From Butyricimonas muris (GTDB lineage: Bacteria > Bacteroidota > Bacteroidia > Bacteroidales > Marinifilaceae): DNA of 64,000 bases. The position numbers and the translations under genes are program-made. Below are positions 1 to 8,912 of this stretch, one piece after another (within the stretch, counting starts at the first letter, position 1; each line of letters begins with the position of its first letter). The DNA lies in assembly GCF_046365375.1 (NCBI RefSeq), contig NZ_JBKEIT010000005.1, positions 62,001 to 126,000 on the forward strand. Reading direction: 5' to 3'. Under the pieces are notes generated by a model, which was given only the letters and a program-made list of their open reading frames with translations, was not told the origin of the DNA and did no database searches.

Positions 1-1
1 G

Positions 2-550
2 CCTCTATCTGTCTTTCTCTGGTTTTCCGCACGGGAAATCACATTAATTGTATTCGGAGAACAATGGCTCCCCTCTGTCCCCGTATTTCAGATATTATCT
101 ATTTCTGTCGGAATACAAATTATCATGTCCACATCAGGATCCATTTTCCAAGCCTCCAATGATACACGCAGCTTGTTTTTCTGCGGGTTATTTTCCTCAA
201 TAATCAATGTAACGGGTATCTGCATCGGTCTTTTTGTTTTCAAAACCCTTGAAGCGATATCTTGGTGTATTACAATAACATTTTCAATCAGTTTTCTACA
301 ATGCTATATGCAAATGTATTACATCACATTCCAACGCACGATAATTCATTTTGGGAAGCAATTATTCTCTCCACTTCTACTCGCCGGAATTGTATTTCTA
401 GCATTATATATAATAACACCTGTTATAGACAACACTCCGCAATTAATCAACTTGCTCATAAAAGGTGGTATCTTTATAACTATCGGCGTTAGCTATATTC
501 TTGCCACGAAAGAATATAATTTATTAAAGCTATTAAAATCTAAAATATGA
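2..550 (+). CDS. Wzx-type polysaccharide flippase, 3' part only
   Basis: The gene runs in from the left edge; 182 codons are visible, in frame from base 2 to the stop at 550. The product is strongly hydrophobic with about five membrane spans. The stretch EQWLPSVPVFQILSISV followed by QASNDTRSLFF is the kind of sequence seen in the last third of MATE-like oligosaccharide flippases (PF13440-type). Such proteins flip lipid-linked repeat units across the inner membrane. The next gene starts four bases before this stop (ATGA overlap), so it belongs to the same operon as the glycosyltransferases that follow. An internal ATG at 125 is not the real start because the frame is open and family-like upstream of it. 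Confidence 0.8.
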   Translation, partial: PLSVFLWFSAREITLIVFGEQWLPSVPVFQILSISVGIQIIMSTSGSIFQASNDTRSLFFCGLFSSIINVTGICIGLFVFKTLEAISWCITITFSISFLQCYMQMYYITFQRTIIHFGKQLFSPLLLAGIVFLALYIITPVIDNTPQLINLLIKGGIFITIGVSYILATKEYNLLKLLKSKI

Positions 551-1659
551 AAACATTATTCCTTATTTTTCATGGATTTCAGGAGGCTAATGGAATTAGT
601 AAAAAAATTCAATATCAAGTACAAGCACTTAAAGCAAATGGCATGGAAACTCATCTTTGCTATTTAACAGATGAACAAGGGACAAAACGTCGCATGATAG
701 ACCACCAAGTTTTAGTAGACTATGGAAACGGTTTAAGGGGAAAACTATATAAACGCTTCGAGTACAATTCTATCGCAAATTATGCTATTAAAAATCACTT
801 TGAATTAATATATATTCGCTCCGGGCATAATGCAAATCCTTTTACGATTAGACTAGTACGCAAAATGAAAAAGGCAGGAATACGTATTGTTATGGAAATT
901 CCGACATACCCGTACGATCAAGAATATATCGTTCCTTTCATGAAATTACAATTATTCCTAGATAAATGTTTCAGGAAACAATTTGCAAAATATTTAGATC
1001 AAATCATTACATTTTCTAACTATAAGACCATATTTGGAGTACCGACATTACAGCTTTCTAACGGAATAGATTTCAATGAAATTTCAGTGAAAAAACAAAT
1101 AAATGACACATCGTACCAAATTCACTTGATCGGGGTTGCCGAAATTCATTACTGGCACGGATATGACCGTTTACTACAAGGATTAGCTATTTATTATGCT
1201 ACACAAGTTCAATATAAGGTATATTTTCATATAGTAGGAGAATTTACCGGACAACGGGAACGGGATGAATGTATCCCGATTATTAAAAAAAATCACCTAG
1301 AACCCTATGTTATTCTTCACGGACAACAACACGGAGAAACTCTTGATCTACTTTTCGAACAATGCGACTTGGGTATCGGTAGTCTAGGACGCCATAGAAC
1401 GGGAATCACGAATATCAAAACCCTTAAAAACAGAGAATACGCAGCAAGAGGGATTCCGTTTATCTATTCTGAAATAGATGAAGATTTTGAAAACATGCCT
1501 TATATCTTGAAAATCCCCGCAAATGAAGAAGCAGTGGATATAGAAAAACTTCTCACATTTTACAAGCAACTGCATACAACTCCGCAGGGTATAAGAAATT
1601 CTATCCAATCGCTTTCATGGAATAACCAAATGAAAAAAGTTATTGATTCTGTTATATGA
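547..1659 (+). CDS. GT-B fold glycosyltransferase (GT1/GT4-like)
   Basis: 370 aa, cytoplasmic, no membrane span. The N-terminal half begins with MKTLFLIFHGFQEANGISKK, the usual beta-strand plus glycine-rich loop of GT-B enzymes that remodel sugars from nucleotide donors. The C-terminal half has a second Rossmann-like domain (HLIGVAEIHYWHGYDRLL, then HIVGEFTG and LHGQQHG) and the acidic end EYAARGIPFIYSEIDED, where retaining GT4 enzymes carry their donor-binding glutamate. Overlaps the flippase and the next glycosyltransferase by 4 bp each, so translation is likely coupled. Substrate cannot be read from sequence; an elongating transferase for a polysaccharide repeat unit is inferred from context. 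Confidence 0.82.
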   Translation: MKTLFLIFHGFQEANGISKKIQYQVQALKANGMETHLCYLTDEQGTKRRMIDHQVLVDYGNGLRGKLYKRFEYNSIANYAIKNHFELIYIRSGHNANPFTIRLVRKMKKAGIRIVMEIPTYPYDQEYIVPFMKLQLFLDKCFRKQFAKYLDQIITFSNYKTIFGVPTLQLSNGIDFNEISVKKQINDTSYQIHLIGVAEIHYWHGYDRLLQGLAIYYATQVQYKVYFHIVGEFTGQRERDECIPIIKKNHLEPYVILHGQQHGETLDLLFEQCDLGIGSLGRHRTGITNIKTLKNREYAARGIPFIYSEIDEDFENMPYILKIPANEEAVDIEKLLTFYKQLHTTPQGIRNSIQSLSWNNQMKKVIDSVI

Positions 1660-2810
1660 AAAAGAAAATAGCTTACTGTATACCGGGGCTACATTATCCC
1701 AGTGGTATGGAACGAGTCCTTACCCTAAAGGCAAATTATCTGGCAGCACAACCGGATAAATATGATGTATATATTATTCTTACCGAAGGAAAGAATACCC
1801 CCCCGTACTACTCTCTGTTACCAAATATCCATATTATCCAACTTGATATAAATTTTGACCAACTGTATGTAGTTTCTCCGATAAAAAAGATATTCGGATA
1901 TTTTCAAAAACAAAAATTGTTCAAACGCAAATTAACCGATTGTCTAAAACATATACAACCGGACATCACGATTTCCTTACTTCGCCGTGAAATTAATTTC
2001 ATCAATAAGATTAACGATGGTAGTATCAAGATAGGCGAAATTCATTTCAGTAAAGCGAATTATCGAGATTTTAAAAATAACAATCTTCCCGAAGGTATTC
2101 AAAAAATAATTGGTACTCTATGGATGAAACAACTTGTCAAAGAATTAAAAAAACTCCAGAAATTCATTGTACTCAGCGAAGAAGATAAAGAAAAATGGAC
2201 AGAATTAAACAATATCTCGGTTATTCATAATCCCCTATCTTTCTACCCGAAACAATCATCTTCCTGTACAAACAAAAAAATTATCGCCGTGGGAAGATAT
2301 GTTCCCCAAAAAGGGTTCGATTTATTAATCAACAGTTGGAAAATTATATCTTCAAAACACCCTGATTGGACTTTATCTATTTATGGAGATGGTATGCGTG
2401 AAGAATTACAAAATCAAATAAATTCCTTGAATTTACAAACAACTTGTATTTTAGAGCCTTCAGTCGCAAATATTACAGATAAATACATGGAAAGTTCGAT
2501 TTTTGTTTTAAGTTCCCGATACGAGGGATTTGGTATGGTAATTATTGAAGCAATGGCATGTGGTGTACCACCTGTTGCATTTACTTGTCCATGTGGTCCA
2601 AAAGATATCATACACGATTATCAAGATGGATTTCTAGTAGAAAATGGAAACATTGAACAATTAGCCGAAAAAATATGCTATTTAATTGAACATGAAGAAG
2701 AACGAAGGCAAATGGGAAAACTCGCGAAAGAGAATGTTCAACGTTTCAAAATAGAGTATATCGGACGTCAATGGGAAAACTTATTTCAGGAACTAATAAA
2801 CAATCATTAA
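1656..2810 (+). CDS. Glycosyltransferase family 4
   Basis: 384 aa. Classical GT4 layout: N-terminal acceptor domain starting KKIAYCIPGLHYPSGMERV, then the donor domain from about residue 205 (IAVGRYVPQKGFDLLINSW, IYGDG). The E-x7-E type catalytic region reads SSRYEGFGMVIIEAMACGVP. These are the conserved retaining glycosyltransferase signatures found in capsule and LPS clusters. ATG at 1656 overlaps the preceding stop (ATGA). The following GT2 gene begins two bases after this stop if its ATG at 2813 is used. Probably adds a hexose or hexosamine to the lipid-linked unit; the sugar is not predictable. Confidence 0.9.
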   Translation: MKKKIAYCIPGLHYPSGMERVLTLKANYLAAQPDKYDVYIILTEGKNTPPYYSLLPNIHIIQLDINFDQLYVVSPIKKIFGYFQKQKLFKRKLTDCLKHIQPDITISLLRREINFINKINDGSIKIGEIHFSKANYRDFKNNNLPEGIQKIIGTLWMKQLVKELKKLQKFIVLSEEDKEKWTELNNISVIHNPLSFYPKQSSSCTNKKIIAVGRYVPQKGFDLLINSWKIISSKHPDWTLSIYGDGMREELQNQINSLNLQTTCILEPSVANITDKYMESSIFVLSSRYEGFGMVIIEAMACGVPPVAFTCPCGPKDIIHDYQDGFLVENGNIEQLAEKICYLIEHEEERRQMGKLAKENVQRFKIEYIGRQWENLFQELINNH

Positions 2811-2812
2811 TT

Positions 2813-3661
2813 ATGACTTGGTACAAGAAATATCTCTCCGTTTATGAAAAACCATTACAGGAAGCCCCTCAAGAGGTTATTCAGGAAATAAAAACAAAAA
2901 TCAATAAACTGCAAAGTGATACACCACTAGTATCCGTGGTAGTCATAGCATATAACGAAGAAAAACACTTACTTGCAAACCTTTGGTCATTGAGCGATAG
3001 TGTATGCAAATATCCTATAGAAATAATTGGGGTTGATAATGACTCTAAAGACAGAACTGCCGAGATCTTTAAAATGACCAGTGTTCCCTATTTCACGGAA
3101 TATCAACACAGCTGTGGGTACGCTCGCCGTTGCGGATTAAATCATGCACGAGGGAAGTATTACATTTGTATCGATTCCGACACCATGTATCCTCCTAAAT
3201 ATGTCGAAACACTCGTTAAGGTATTAGAAAAGCCCGGAATTGTTGCTGTATCTTCTCTTTGGAGCTACATACCAGACAAACAACACCCGTGGTTAGGAGT
3301 GAAAATATACGAATTTATACGAGATTCCTATCTATTCCTACAATCTTTCAAACGTCCGGAGCTCAGTGTGCGTGGTCTTGTATTTGCATATAACATTGAA
3401 TACGGACGAAAGGTCGGTTATCGTGTAGACATAATACGTGGAGAAGATGGCTCCATGGCAGGGCATTTAAAAAAATATGGAAAAATCCATTTTCTACACA
3501 CCCGTAAGGCACGGGCTGTTACAGGCTACGGAACAGTGGGAAATGATGGTTCATTTTTTAATAGCTTTAAAGTCAGAGCTATAAAAGCATTCAAGAATAT
3601 TGAAACTTTATTCACGAAAAAAGAAGGATATGAAGACGAGGAATCCAATTTAATAAAATGA
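2813..3661 (+). CDS. Glycosyltransferase family 2
   Basis: 282 aa from the ATG at 2813, which follows the previous stop directly; an upstream in-frame ATG at 2771 would need a 40-bp overlap and adds unconserved residues. GT-A fold signatures: VSVVVIAYNEEKHLLANLW, VDNDSKDRTAEIF, and the metal-binding acidic motif CIDSDTMYPP; a late RGEDGSMAGHLKKYG segment fits the catalytic base region (GED). The last gene of the leftmost operon; a hairpin terminator lies at about 3771-3808. Probably an inverting glycosyltransferase acting on the same repeat unit as its neighbours. Confidence 0.87.
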   Translation: MTWYKKYLSVYEKPLQEAPQEVIQEIKTKINKLQSDTPLVSVVVIAYNEEKHLLANLWSLSDSVCKYPIEIIGVDNDSKDRTAEIFKMTSVPYFTEYQHSCGYARRCGLNHARGKYYICIDSDTMYPPKYVETLVKVLEKPGIVAVSSLWSYIPDKQHPWLGVKIYEFIRDSYLFLQSFKRPELSVRGLVFAYNIEYGRKVGYRVDIIRGEDGSMAGHLKKYGKIHFLHTRKARAVTGYGTVGNDGSFFNSFKVRAIKAFKNIETLFTKKEGYEDEESNLIK

Positions 3662-3765
3662 GTTTATAAAATACCCCCAATCCCAATAAACACACTGAAC
3701 CTATTTCACGTCTAGCAAACTTGAACTATTTTTAATTATAACATATCCTATAAATGTATTACAAA

Positions 3766-3811
3766 AGAAAAACAGTAGATTTCTACAAAAACGAATCTAC
3801 TGTTTTTTAGT
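3766..3811. terminator. Bidirectional rho-independent terminator
   Basis: An 11-bp perfect inverted repeat (3771-3781 with 3794-3804, arms AACAGTAGATT/AATCTACTGTT) is followed by a T-run on the plus strand and preceded by an A-rich stretch. It sits between the end of the plus-strand glycosyltransferase operon and the end of the minus-strand CotH gene, so it can serve both. Confidence 0.8.
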
Positions 3812-3857
3812 ATTAACTGATTATTCCTAGCTTACTGTTCTAAAATAATAAAATCTA

Positions 3858-5477
3858 TCACCACTGTTCTATTTGACTATCAATCCAAGCAAGGCGAGTG
3901 GCATAATTCGTTTTCAAGCGCTCAACGGCTTCTTCCCAAGAAAGCAATTCATCTTTATTCGACCCACTTCCAATTGACCAAATTTCCCAATTACGGGAAG
4001 CCGATATTACTAGAGCATTTTTCTCCGTATCAATAAATTCTCCTACAGTTTCAAATGATTTTTTATATTGTTTCCACCGTTCCTTAGCTCGAGCCTTAAA
4101 TCCCGGATCAGAAAAAAGTCTCTTATACCATAAATTACGATTGCTATACGCTGGATCATTTAAGTCAACCTCGTAGTCATAGTGCATAAACTCGCGAGTA
4201 CTCCCTTGAAATGTCGTAAGATCAAAATCCCATAATGGACCTGCACAAAGTTTACCTCCGGCATCTTTATACATATAGCAACTACCAGGCAATTTTGTAT
4301 CACGATTTTCCGTGAGTTCTACTACAATCCACCAATCAATAAATGAATCAATATCAATCAAATCCCGATAAGTAACATCAACAGACTCCGCATCATAGAG
4401 CAAACCTTCAACTTGATTTATATAATTTGAAATATAAGTTTTCTGAGCGGACGTTAATAAATCCTCGTCAGGATTTTTAATATTCACGGGTAATTGTCGA
4501 CGCTGAGTGTGGAAATAATTTTCCTCTACATAACGATCGAATTCAAGCAAATAACCAACTTGTTCCGGAGACATTCCACTCTCGGCTTCTGTTATATTCA
4601 CCCGATTCTTATCAACACGTATTTGTTCCGTCAGTAAATAGTTACCGACAAATTTACCGTTTAAAATCACATCAACATAGCGAGTATCCGGAGTCCATGA
4701 TAACTTCGTCAAGCGCCCTAAATGATAAGCCACTCTATTTCGTAGTAATGTACGGTCACCTGCATTGGCCAGCAGTACCCAACGTTTATGTTTGTTCATC
4801 CCCATAAGTGACGCTTTATCAGAAAGCTTCATGTTATAAGGTTTCTTTGGTTGTCCCCATGAATTATGTCCGCGTCCTTTGATTTCCATCTTCCCCGAAT
4901 ACAAATCATAATCACTTTGTTGTGGATCAAATACCATGCGTCCTTTTACCCAAACCTCTTTCGAATCAATGACTTTTTCATCATCTGTCATAAGAGCTAA
5001 TACAGGAAATCCTGAATAACTATCAGACGGATTAGTTACCATTAGAGTAAAATCTCGATGTTCTCCATGTGACGTATAAAGTCGAAAAATTACTTTACGA
5101 GTAAAATCGTTGACAGTAACACCACTCTCTTGTTTAACTCCGTTTACCGTAACACTATCAGCAACGATACTGAACGCAACTCTTAGCTTTGAAAGATCTG
5201 CTTGGTAATTTTCAATTATTGCAGACCATTCTGTACTATCAGCGTTAGGAGTAAAAGTTATCTTCCCGTAAATAAATTCATTTTCTTCCGGTCGAAACGC
5301 TAATGATTCGATTTTTAGATTCTCAACTCGTTCCGCTGAATCAACGGGATCATCATCGTCTGGCTCCTTCTTATCTAACCCCTTAACACATGAAAAAAGA
5401 ATTAGAGGAAATAAACACAGTAACAAACGCACATGTCTTTTTCTAAAAAAGACACTTTTAACATCCATAATTTTCAT
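3858..5477 (-). CDS. CotH kinase-like lipoprotein
   Basis: 539 aa from the ATG at 5477; the longer frame starts with a TTG. An N-terminal signal with lipobox (LLLCLFPLILFSC) is followed by an acidic linker (KKEPDDDDP), typical of surface-sorted Bacteroidetes lipoproteins. After an immunoglobulin-like region (about 45-150) comes the CotH domain: GRGHNSWGQPKKPYNMKL, KHKRWVLLANAGDRTLLRNR, the GNYLLTEQIRVDKNRVNI segment and the metal-binding GPLWDFDLTTF. CotH proteins are atypical kinases first known from spore coats; in Bacteroidales their targets are unknown. Single gene between two convergent/adjacent transcription units. Confidence 0.9.
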   Translation of the reverse strand: MKIMDVKSVFFRKRHVRLLLCLFPLILFSCVKGLDKKEPDDDDPVDSAERVENLKIESLAFRPEENEFIYGKITFTPNADSTEWSAIIENYQADLSKLRVAFSIVADSVTVNGVKQESGVTVNDFTRKVIFRLYTSHGEHRDFTLMVTNPSDSYSGFPVLALMTDDEKVIDSKEVWVKGRMVFDPQQSDYDLYSGKMEIKGRGHNSWGQPKKPYNMKLSDKASLMGMNKHKRWVLLANAGDRTLLRNRVAYHLGRLTKLSWTPDTRYVDVILNGKFVGNYLLTEQIRVDKNRVNITEAESGMSPEQVGYLLEFDRYVEENYFHTQRRQLPVNIKNPDEDLLTSAQKTYISNYINQVEGLLYDAESVDVTYRDLIDIDSFIDWWIVVELTENRDTKLPGSCYMYKDAGGKLCAGPLWDFDLTTFQGSTREFMHYDYEVDLNDPAYSNRNLWYKRLFSDPGFKARAKERWKQYKKSFETVGEFIDTEKNALVISASRNWEIWSIGSGSNKDELLSWEEAVERLKTNYATRLAWIDSQIEQW

Positions 5478-5486
5478 AATAGGCAA

Positions 5487-5911
5487 GTTTAAGACTACAA
5501 ATATCGGTATTTATTTTTTTAATAAAAACTATATAGCTGGAATTACATCATTCGAAACAATAACAATTCTTAGAAACAATAAAATCAATTAACTCTAATA
5601 CATGAATTCCAAATGATCATCACTACCTACCGAGAACCCAATACATTCCCAAAGAAGACCTAGGGAAGACATCCCTATTGAACGGTGTATGAGCAGTTCC
5701 GCTCCAATGTTTCTATATGAAAGATTATAGGATGTCCAGAGGATAAACGGAGGAAGAACGAAAGAGGGGTATGATTAGGGTAGGACTTCAATGGGTTCTC
5801 TGTGGGTTCTCTGTATGATATTCCTTGAAAGACATTACCCCAAATTCAAATAAAAATAGCAGATGGTTTAATTTCATCAAAAAGGAAGTTTTTGACAATC
5901 ACTCATTTTCA
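5487..5911. other. Gene-free stretch with a small repeat element
   Basis: No convincing gene in 425 bp. The left part (5487-5630) is AT-rich and would hold the CotH promoter; no clear TAnnTTTG box was found. The right part holds the inverted-repeat element annotated at 5631-5813 and about 100 bp of plain sequence up to the broken ATPase-type gene. Confidence 0.6.
5631..5813 (-). repeat. MITE-like element, copy 1
   Basis: About 183 bp bounded by short inverted ends: GAGAACCCA at 5632-5640 and TGGGTTCTC at 5792-5800. The right end is doubled as an 11-bp tandem repeat (TGGGTTCTCTG at 5792-5802 and 5803-5813). Read on the minus strand it resembles 47843-48020 on the plus strand: both start AGAGAACCCA, share the 16-mer TCTTCCTCCGTTTATC apart from one flank base, and share CTAT(A/T)ATCT, ATATAGAA and TAGGTCTT in the same order. 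No coding capacity for a transposase, so a non-autonomous element or a regulatory repeat. Confidence 0.5.
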
Positions 5912-7444
5912 TCAACCACCCAACAAATCTTTCCCTAATACAGTAGTTATAAATTTCTGCGTGGGGCTATTAGGAGAATTGGGTTCTGTATTCTGCAAAT
6001 ATCCTTTATTTACAAGAGGTTTGATGTATTTCTTGTAATTATCTGAATGATATTTCAAATTGAGATGTTCTAAAATCTCGCGTCTGGAATGAGCAATCAA
6101 ACAATATTCCAAGATGATCAACTCTGTTGTTACTCTGTCGTGTTACTCTGTCGTTACCTTGTCGTTCATTTGTGGAAAGGATTGTTTCTACACCTTCACG
6201 ACAAGGTATATCAATCAAAAAATAAGTACGGTCAGGGTCTGTTTCAATAATAGCTCGTGGCGAACCATTCTTGCGAAGTTCGTCTTGTATGGTTGGAATA
6301 CCTGTGCTTCTACCTTCTGTCAAGTCTAACTCTTTCAAAAAGTCGCCTAAACGACGATTACGATATCTTCGTGAACGCAACACTTCCCCTTCCCGAATGG
6401 CTTCAATGGTAACAGAACGGTCTGGTCCCGAATAACTCAATATAGAAACTTTATCGGGTTCAATGGTAATCTCCACAGGTTCACGTTCCTGATAATCGCG
6501 ATGATACAATGCATTAACAACCGCTTCTTCCAAAGCTTGATAGGGGTAATTGAAGTATCGGATTGACTCGGCACGGTCTTTTAGCTTTACCACATATTCA
6601 CGTATGAAAGTACGCAAATAGTTCAGTGTCTCTTTTATCATCTGTGGCACAGTACCTGTTATAACCGGAGCCTCATAAAAATTATTCGGGTTTTGAACAC
6701 GTCCTTCCGGGAATACCACAATTTCTACACGCGTGATAGGAAAGAACTTTTGAAGTTCTTCGCAAAACATCATAGCGGTAACATTTTTCAAGTATCTACG
6801 TTCTGTTGATCCTTCATAAAGATTCATCTGATCCAAAGTTTTGTCTAACTCTTGCGCATTAAAACTTTTCACAAGACGACTACCAACCTTTTTTAAGTGA
6901 TCGTAAACCAATACAGGCGAAATATCATCAAGCGTAATATCAGGATTGCCCCAGTCATCAAATGGTGTACGGTTAGCCAATTCACGCAATTGGTCGAGTA
7001 TTTCCCCCTTTGCCTCTATAGAGCTACTACCACTACGAATGTAAAACTTCGGTCTGCTATGCTTGGAAGTTACATCCTCCATCACGCTAAACGGACGATT
7101 TACTCCACTTGGCACCCAAATGACGAGGAGTGATTTGCCATCAACCTCTTCAACTGATGTACGTGGCATATAGTATGGTTCTATTTTATTATTGAAGCCA
7201 ACTATATCTCTTAAAATCTTATCAATGGATTCTTCCGATACACCAGTCACGGGACGTTTGGCAATACCGTTCTCTTCCTCCACACCTAAAAGGATGTATC
7301 CTCCACCAAGATTATCCAAATCATTAGCAAAAGCACAAATCGAATGATAAATTTTGAAGGATTCCATCCCTTTTTAAATTCTATTCGATTGCCTTCTACT
7401 TTATTTTTGGACAACAGGTCATTTATATTTATCGGTAATGCCAT
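5912..7444 (-). pseudogene. AlbA_2/HATPase-type ATP-binding transcriptional regulator, two frameshifts
   Basis: Reconstructed product about 505 aa of the family with an N-terminal AlbA_2 (Schlafen-like) domain, a central HATPase_c_4-like domain and a C-terminal winged helix. The true start is the ATG at 7444 (MALPININ...RIEFKKGWNPSK). Near 7350 the frame is lost: the sequence has four A where five are needed to join GWNPSK to IYHSICAFAND. The main frame then runs to about 6154 (GGGYILLGVEE, NALYHRDYQER, GRSTGIPTIQDELRKNG). A second shift is caused by a 13-bp tandem duplication at 6128-6153. With one copy the frame reads NDRVTTELIILEYC and continues into a winged helix (SRREILEHLNLKYHSDNYKKY, NKGYL) to the stop at 5912. 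Inactive unless the lesions are programmed or assembly errors. Confidence 0.85.
6128..6153. repeat. 13-bp tandem duplication inside the ATPase-type gene
   Basis: TGTTACTCTGTCG occurs twice head to tail (6128-6140 and 6141-6153). Because 13 is not a multiple of three, the second copy shifts the reading frame; deleting one copy restores a continuous family-like protein. Confidence 0.92.
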
Positions 7445-7482
7445 AGTTTCAATATTTACATTCTATCGCAAAAATAACGATG

Positions 7483-7490
7483 CAAAGATA
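7483..7490 (-). promoter_or_regulatory. Candidate -7 box for the broken ATPase-type gene
   Basis: The minus strand reads TATCTTTG here, matching the Bacteroidetes TAnnTTTG box about 39 bp upstream of the reconstructed start at 7444. No good TTG-type -33 element at the right spacing, so moderate confidence. Confidence 0.4.
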
Positions 7491-7690
7491 GTGATTTTCT
7501 CAAGCAAGTGAATAAAAGAAAAATTATTTGGCTTTTTAATCGAGAGAGCACTTCATTTTCTTGGACGATTGGTATTCTTGGGGTTTCCCTCTAACAAGTC
7601 GTGTATATTAGGTATTCTCGGTTCATTGACGAGTTGAATCTGCGATATTAAATTTTAAACTGCAGATTAGCCAATTTACGCCAATATTGC

Positions 7691-7698
7691 TAACTTTG
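7691..7698 (+). promoter_or_regulatory. -7 box of the EEP/LruC operon promoter
   Basis: TAACTTTG matches the Bacteroidetes TAnnTTTG box exactly and lies 41 bp upstream of the first EEP gene start (7740). The -33 position has only TTAG about 20 bp upstream. The 295-bp gap 7445-7739 otherwise shows nothing more than this and the opposing -7 box. Confidence 0.55.
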
Positions 7699-7739
7699 CA
7701 CCGTGTATGACAAACTCAGATTATTTCAAATTGTAGAAA

Positions 7740-8831
7740 ATGGCCGCATTAAGGTTCTTCTTTTACTTATTGATGAAACCCGCAACCCTCGGTATGGCAT
7801 TCATCGGAATTTCCGGTGTGTTTGCGCCGTATACCAACCCGAATAGTTGGTGGATTCCGGCGCTGGCAGGATTATTTATGCCCGGCATTATTTTCGCGAA
7901 TTTATATCTTTTCATTTTTTGGGCTATTTGCAAAAAATGGTGGGTACTCCTGCCACTTATCACAATCATATGTAATTACAATTATTTTACGGGAATATTT
8001 CAATCTCCATGGAAAGAAGATATCCCCTATATAAAAGACAACGAAATAACCATTGCCAGTTATAACGTGGAAGGATTTTTCTGGATCGCACGTAACGTGA
8101 AATACAATATAAAAAAAATAGTTGAAGATAATCAGATCGATATCTTATGTATTCAAGAACACTGCGAAGAACCTCAACAAGACTCAATAGCGATAAAGAA
8201 ACGATTCGGTCTACCCTACCGATGTGTATTTTTTAACAGACAAGAGGCATGGGCTAATTTCGGAATCACGATTTATAGCCGCTACCCTATCATTCGATAC
8301 GGGGAAATTGATTTCAATTCAAAACAGAACAATAGCATGTGGGCGGATATTCTAATTAAAGGAGATACAATCCGTGTTTTTAATAATCACTTACAAACCA
8401 CAAATGTCAGTCCCAACAGCAAAAAATATGAAAAATATAAAAGCGTCAAAGATTGGAAAGGTCAGGCACGCACGTTGGTAACCATCGTGGAGCAACTAAA
8501 AGAAAATTTCAATATACGAGCCAATCAATCCATACAAGTCAGACAAATCATTGACACCACCCGCTATCCCGTTATTGTATGCGGCGACTTCAATGATACT
8601 CCTGTATCTTTTGCCTACAACCATATTGCCGGAAAAAATATAACAGACGGATTTCGGGACAGAGGAAAAGGATACGGACATTCATTCAATGGCATCAAAG
8701 GATTGCTACGGATAGATTTTATCGGTTATGACGAATCATTTATCGGGTTGGAATATCAATCCCCCAGCCTCTCGTGGAGTGACCATAACCCGATTATCAT
8801 GAAAATCGAATTAAAAAAGCATCGTATATAA
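7740..8831 (+). CDS. Membrane-anchored endonuclease/exonuclease/phosphatase (EEP) protein, copy 1
   Basis: 363 aa. Residues 1-90 hold three hydrophobic spans (FFYLLMKPATLGMAFIGISG; WIPALAGLFMPGIIFANLYL; WWVLLPLITIICNYNYF). The rest is an EEP (DNase I-like) domain with the expected metal and catalytic motifs: ITIASYNVEGFF, CIQEHCEE, VVCGDFNDTP-like ICGDFNDTP and LSWSDHNPI. Family members cleave phosphodiesters in nucleic acids, inositol phosphates or sphingolipids; the topology puts the domain outside the inner membrane if three spans are right. Closely similar to the gene at 11128, with an LruC lipoprotein between them. Substrate unknown. Confidence 0.87.
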   Translation: MAALRFFFYLLMKPATLGMAFIGISGVFAPYTNPNSWWIPALAGLFMPGIIFANLYLFIFWAICKKWWVLLPLITIICNYNYFTGIFQSPWKEDIPYIKDNEITIASYNVEGFFWIARNVKYNIKKIVEDNQIDILCIQEHCEEPQQDSIAIKKRFGLPYRCVFFNRQEAWANFGITIYSRYPIIRYGEIDFNSKQNNSMWADILIKGDTIRVFNNHLQTTNVSPNSKKYEKYKSVKDWKGQARTLVTIVEQLKENFNIRANQSIQVRQIIDTTRYPVIVCGDFNDTPVSFAYNHIAGKNITDGFRDRGKGYGHSFNGIKGLLRIDFIGYDESFIGLEYQSPSLSWSDHNPIIMKIELKKHRI

Positions 8832-8872
8832 TAAAATTCTTTCAATCCATTCAAAATTCATGCTAAATAGCG

Positions 8873-8880
8873 TATATTTG
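8873..8880 (+). promoter_or_regulatory. Candidate -7 box before the LruC lipoprotein
   Basis: TATATTTG fits TAnnTTTG, 33 bp upstream of the ATG at 8913, with a weak TTC at the -33 position. It suggests the LruC gene has its own promoter besides read-through from the EEP gene. Confidence 0.45.
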
Positions 8881-8912
8881 CATCATAATAAATGTATTAT
8901 AAAAGGACGGCG

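Noticed and set aside
125..550. Flippase start at the ATG at 125
   Set aside because: The frame is open and family-like from base 2, so the ATG is internal.
5912..6121. Independent 69-aa winged-helix gene
   Set aside because: It begins with a TTG and is the displaced C-terminus of the ATPase-type gene; removing one 13-bp repeat joins the two.
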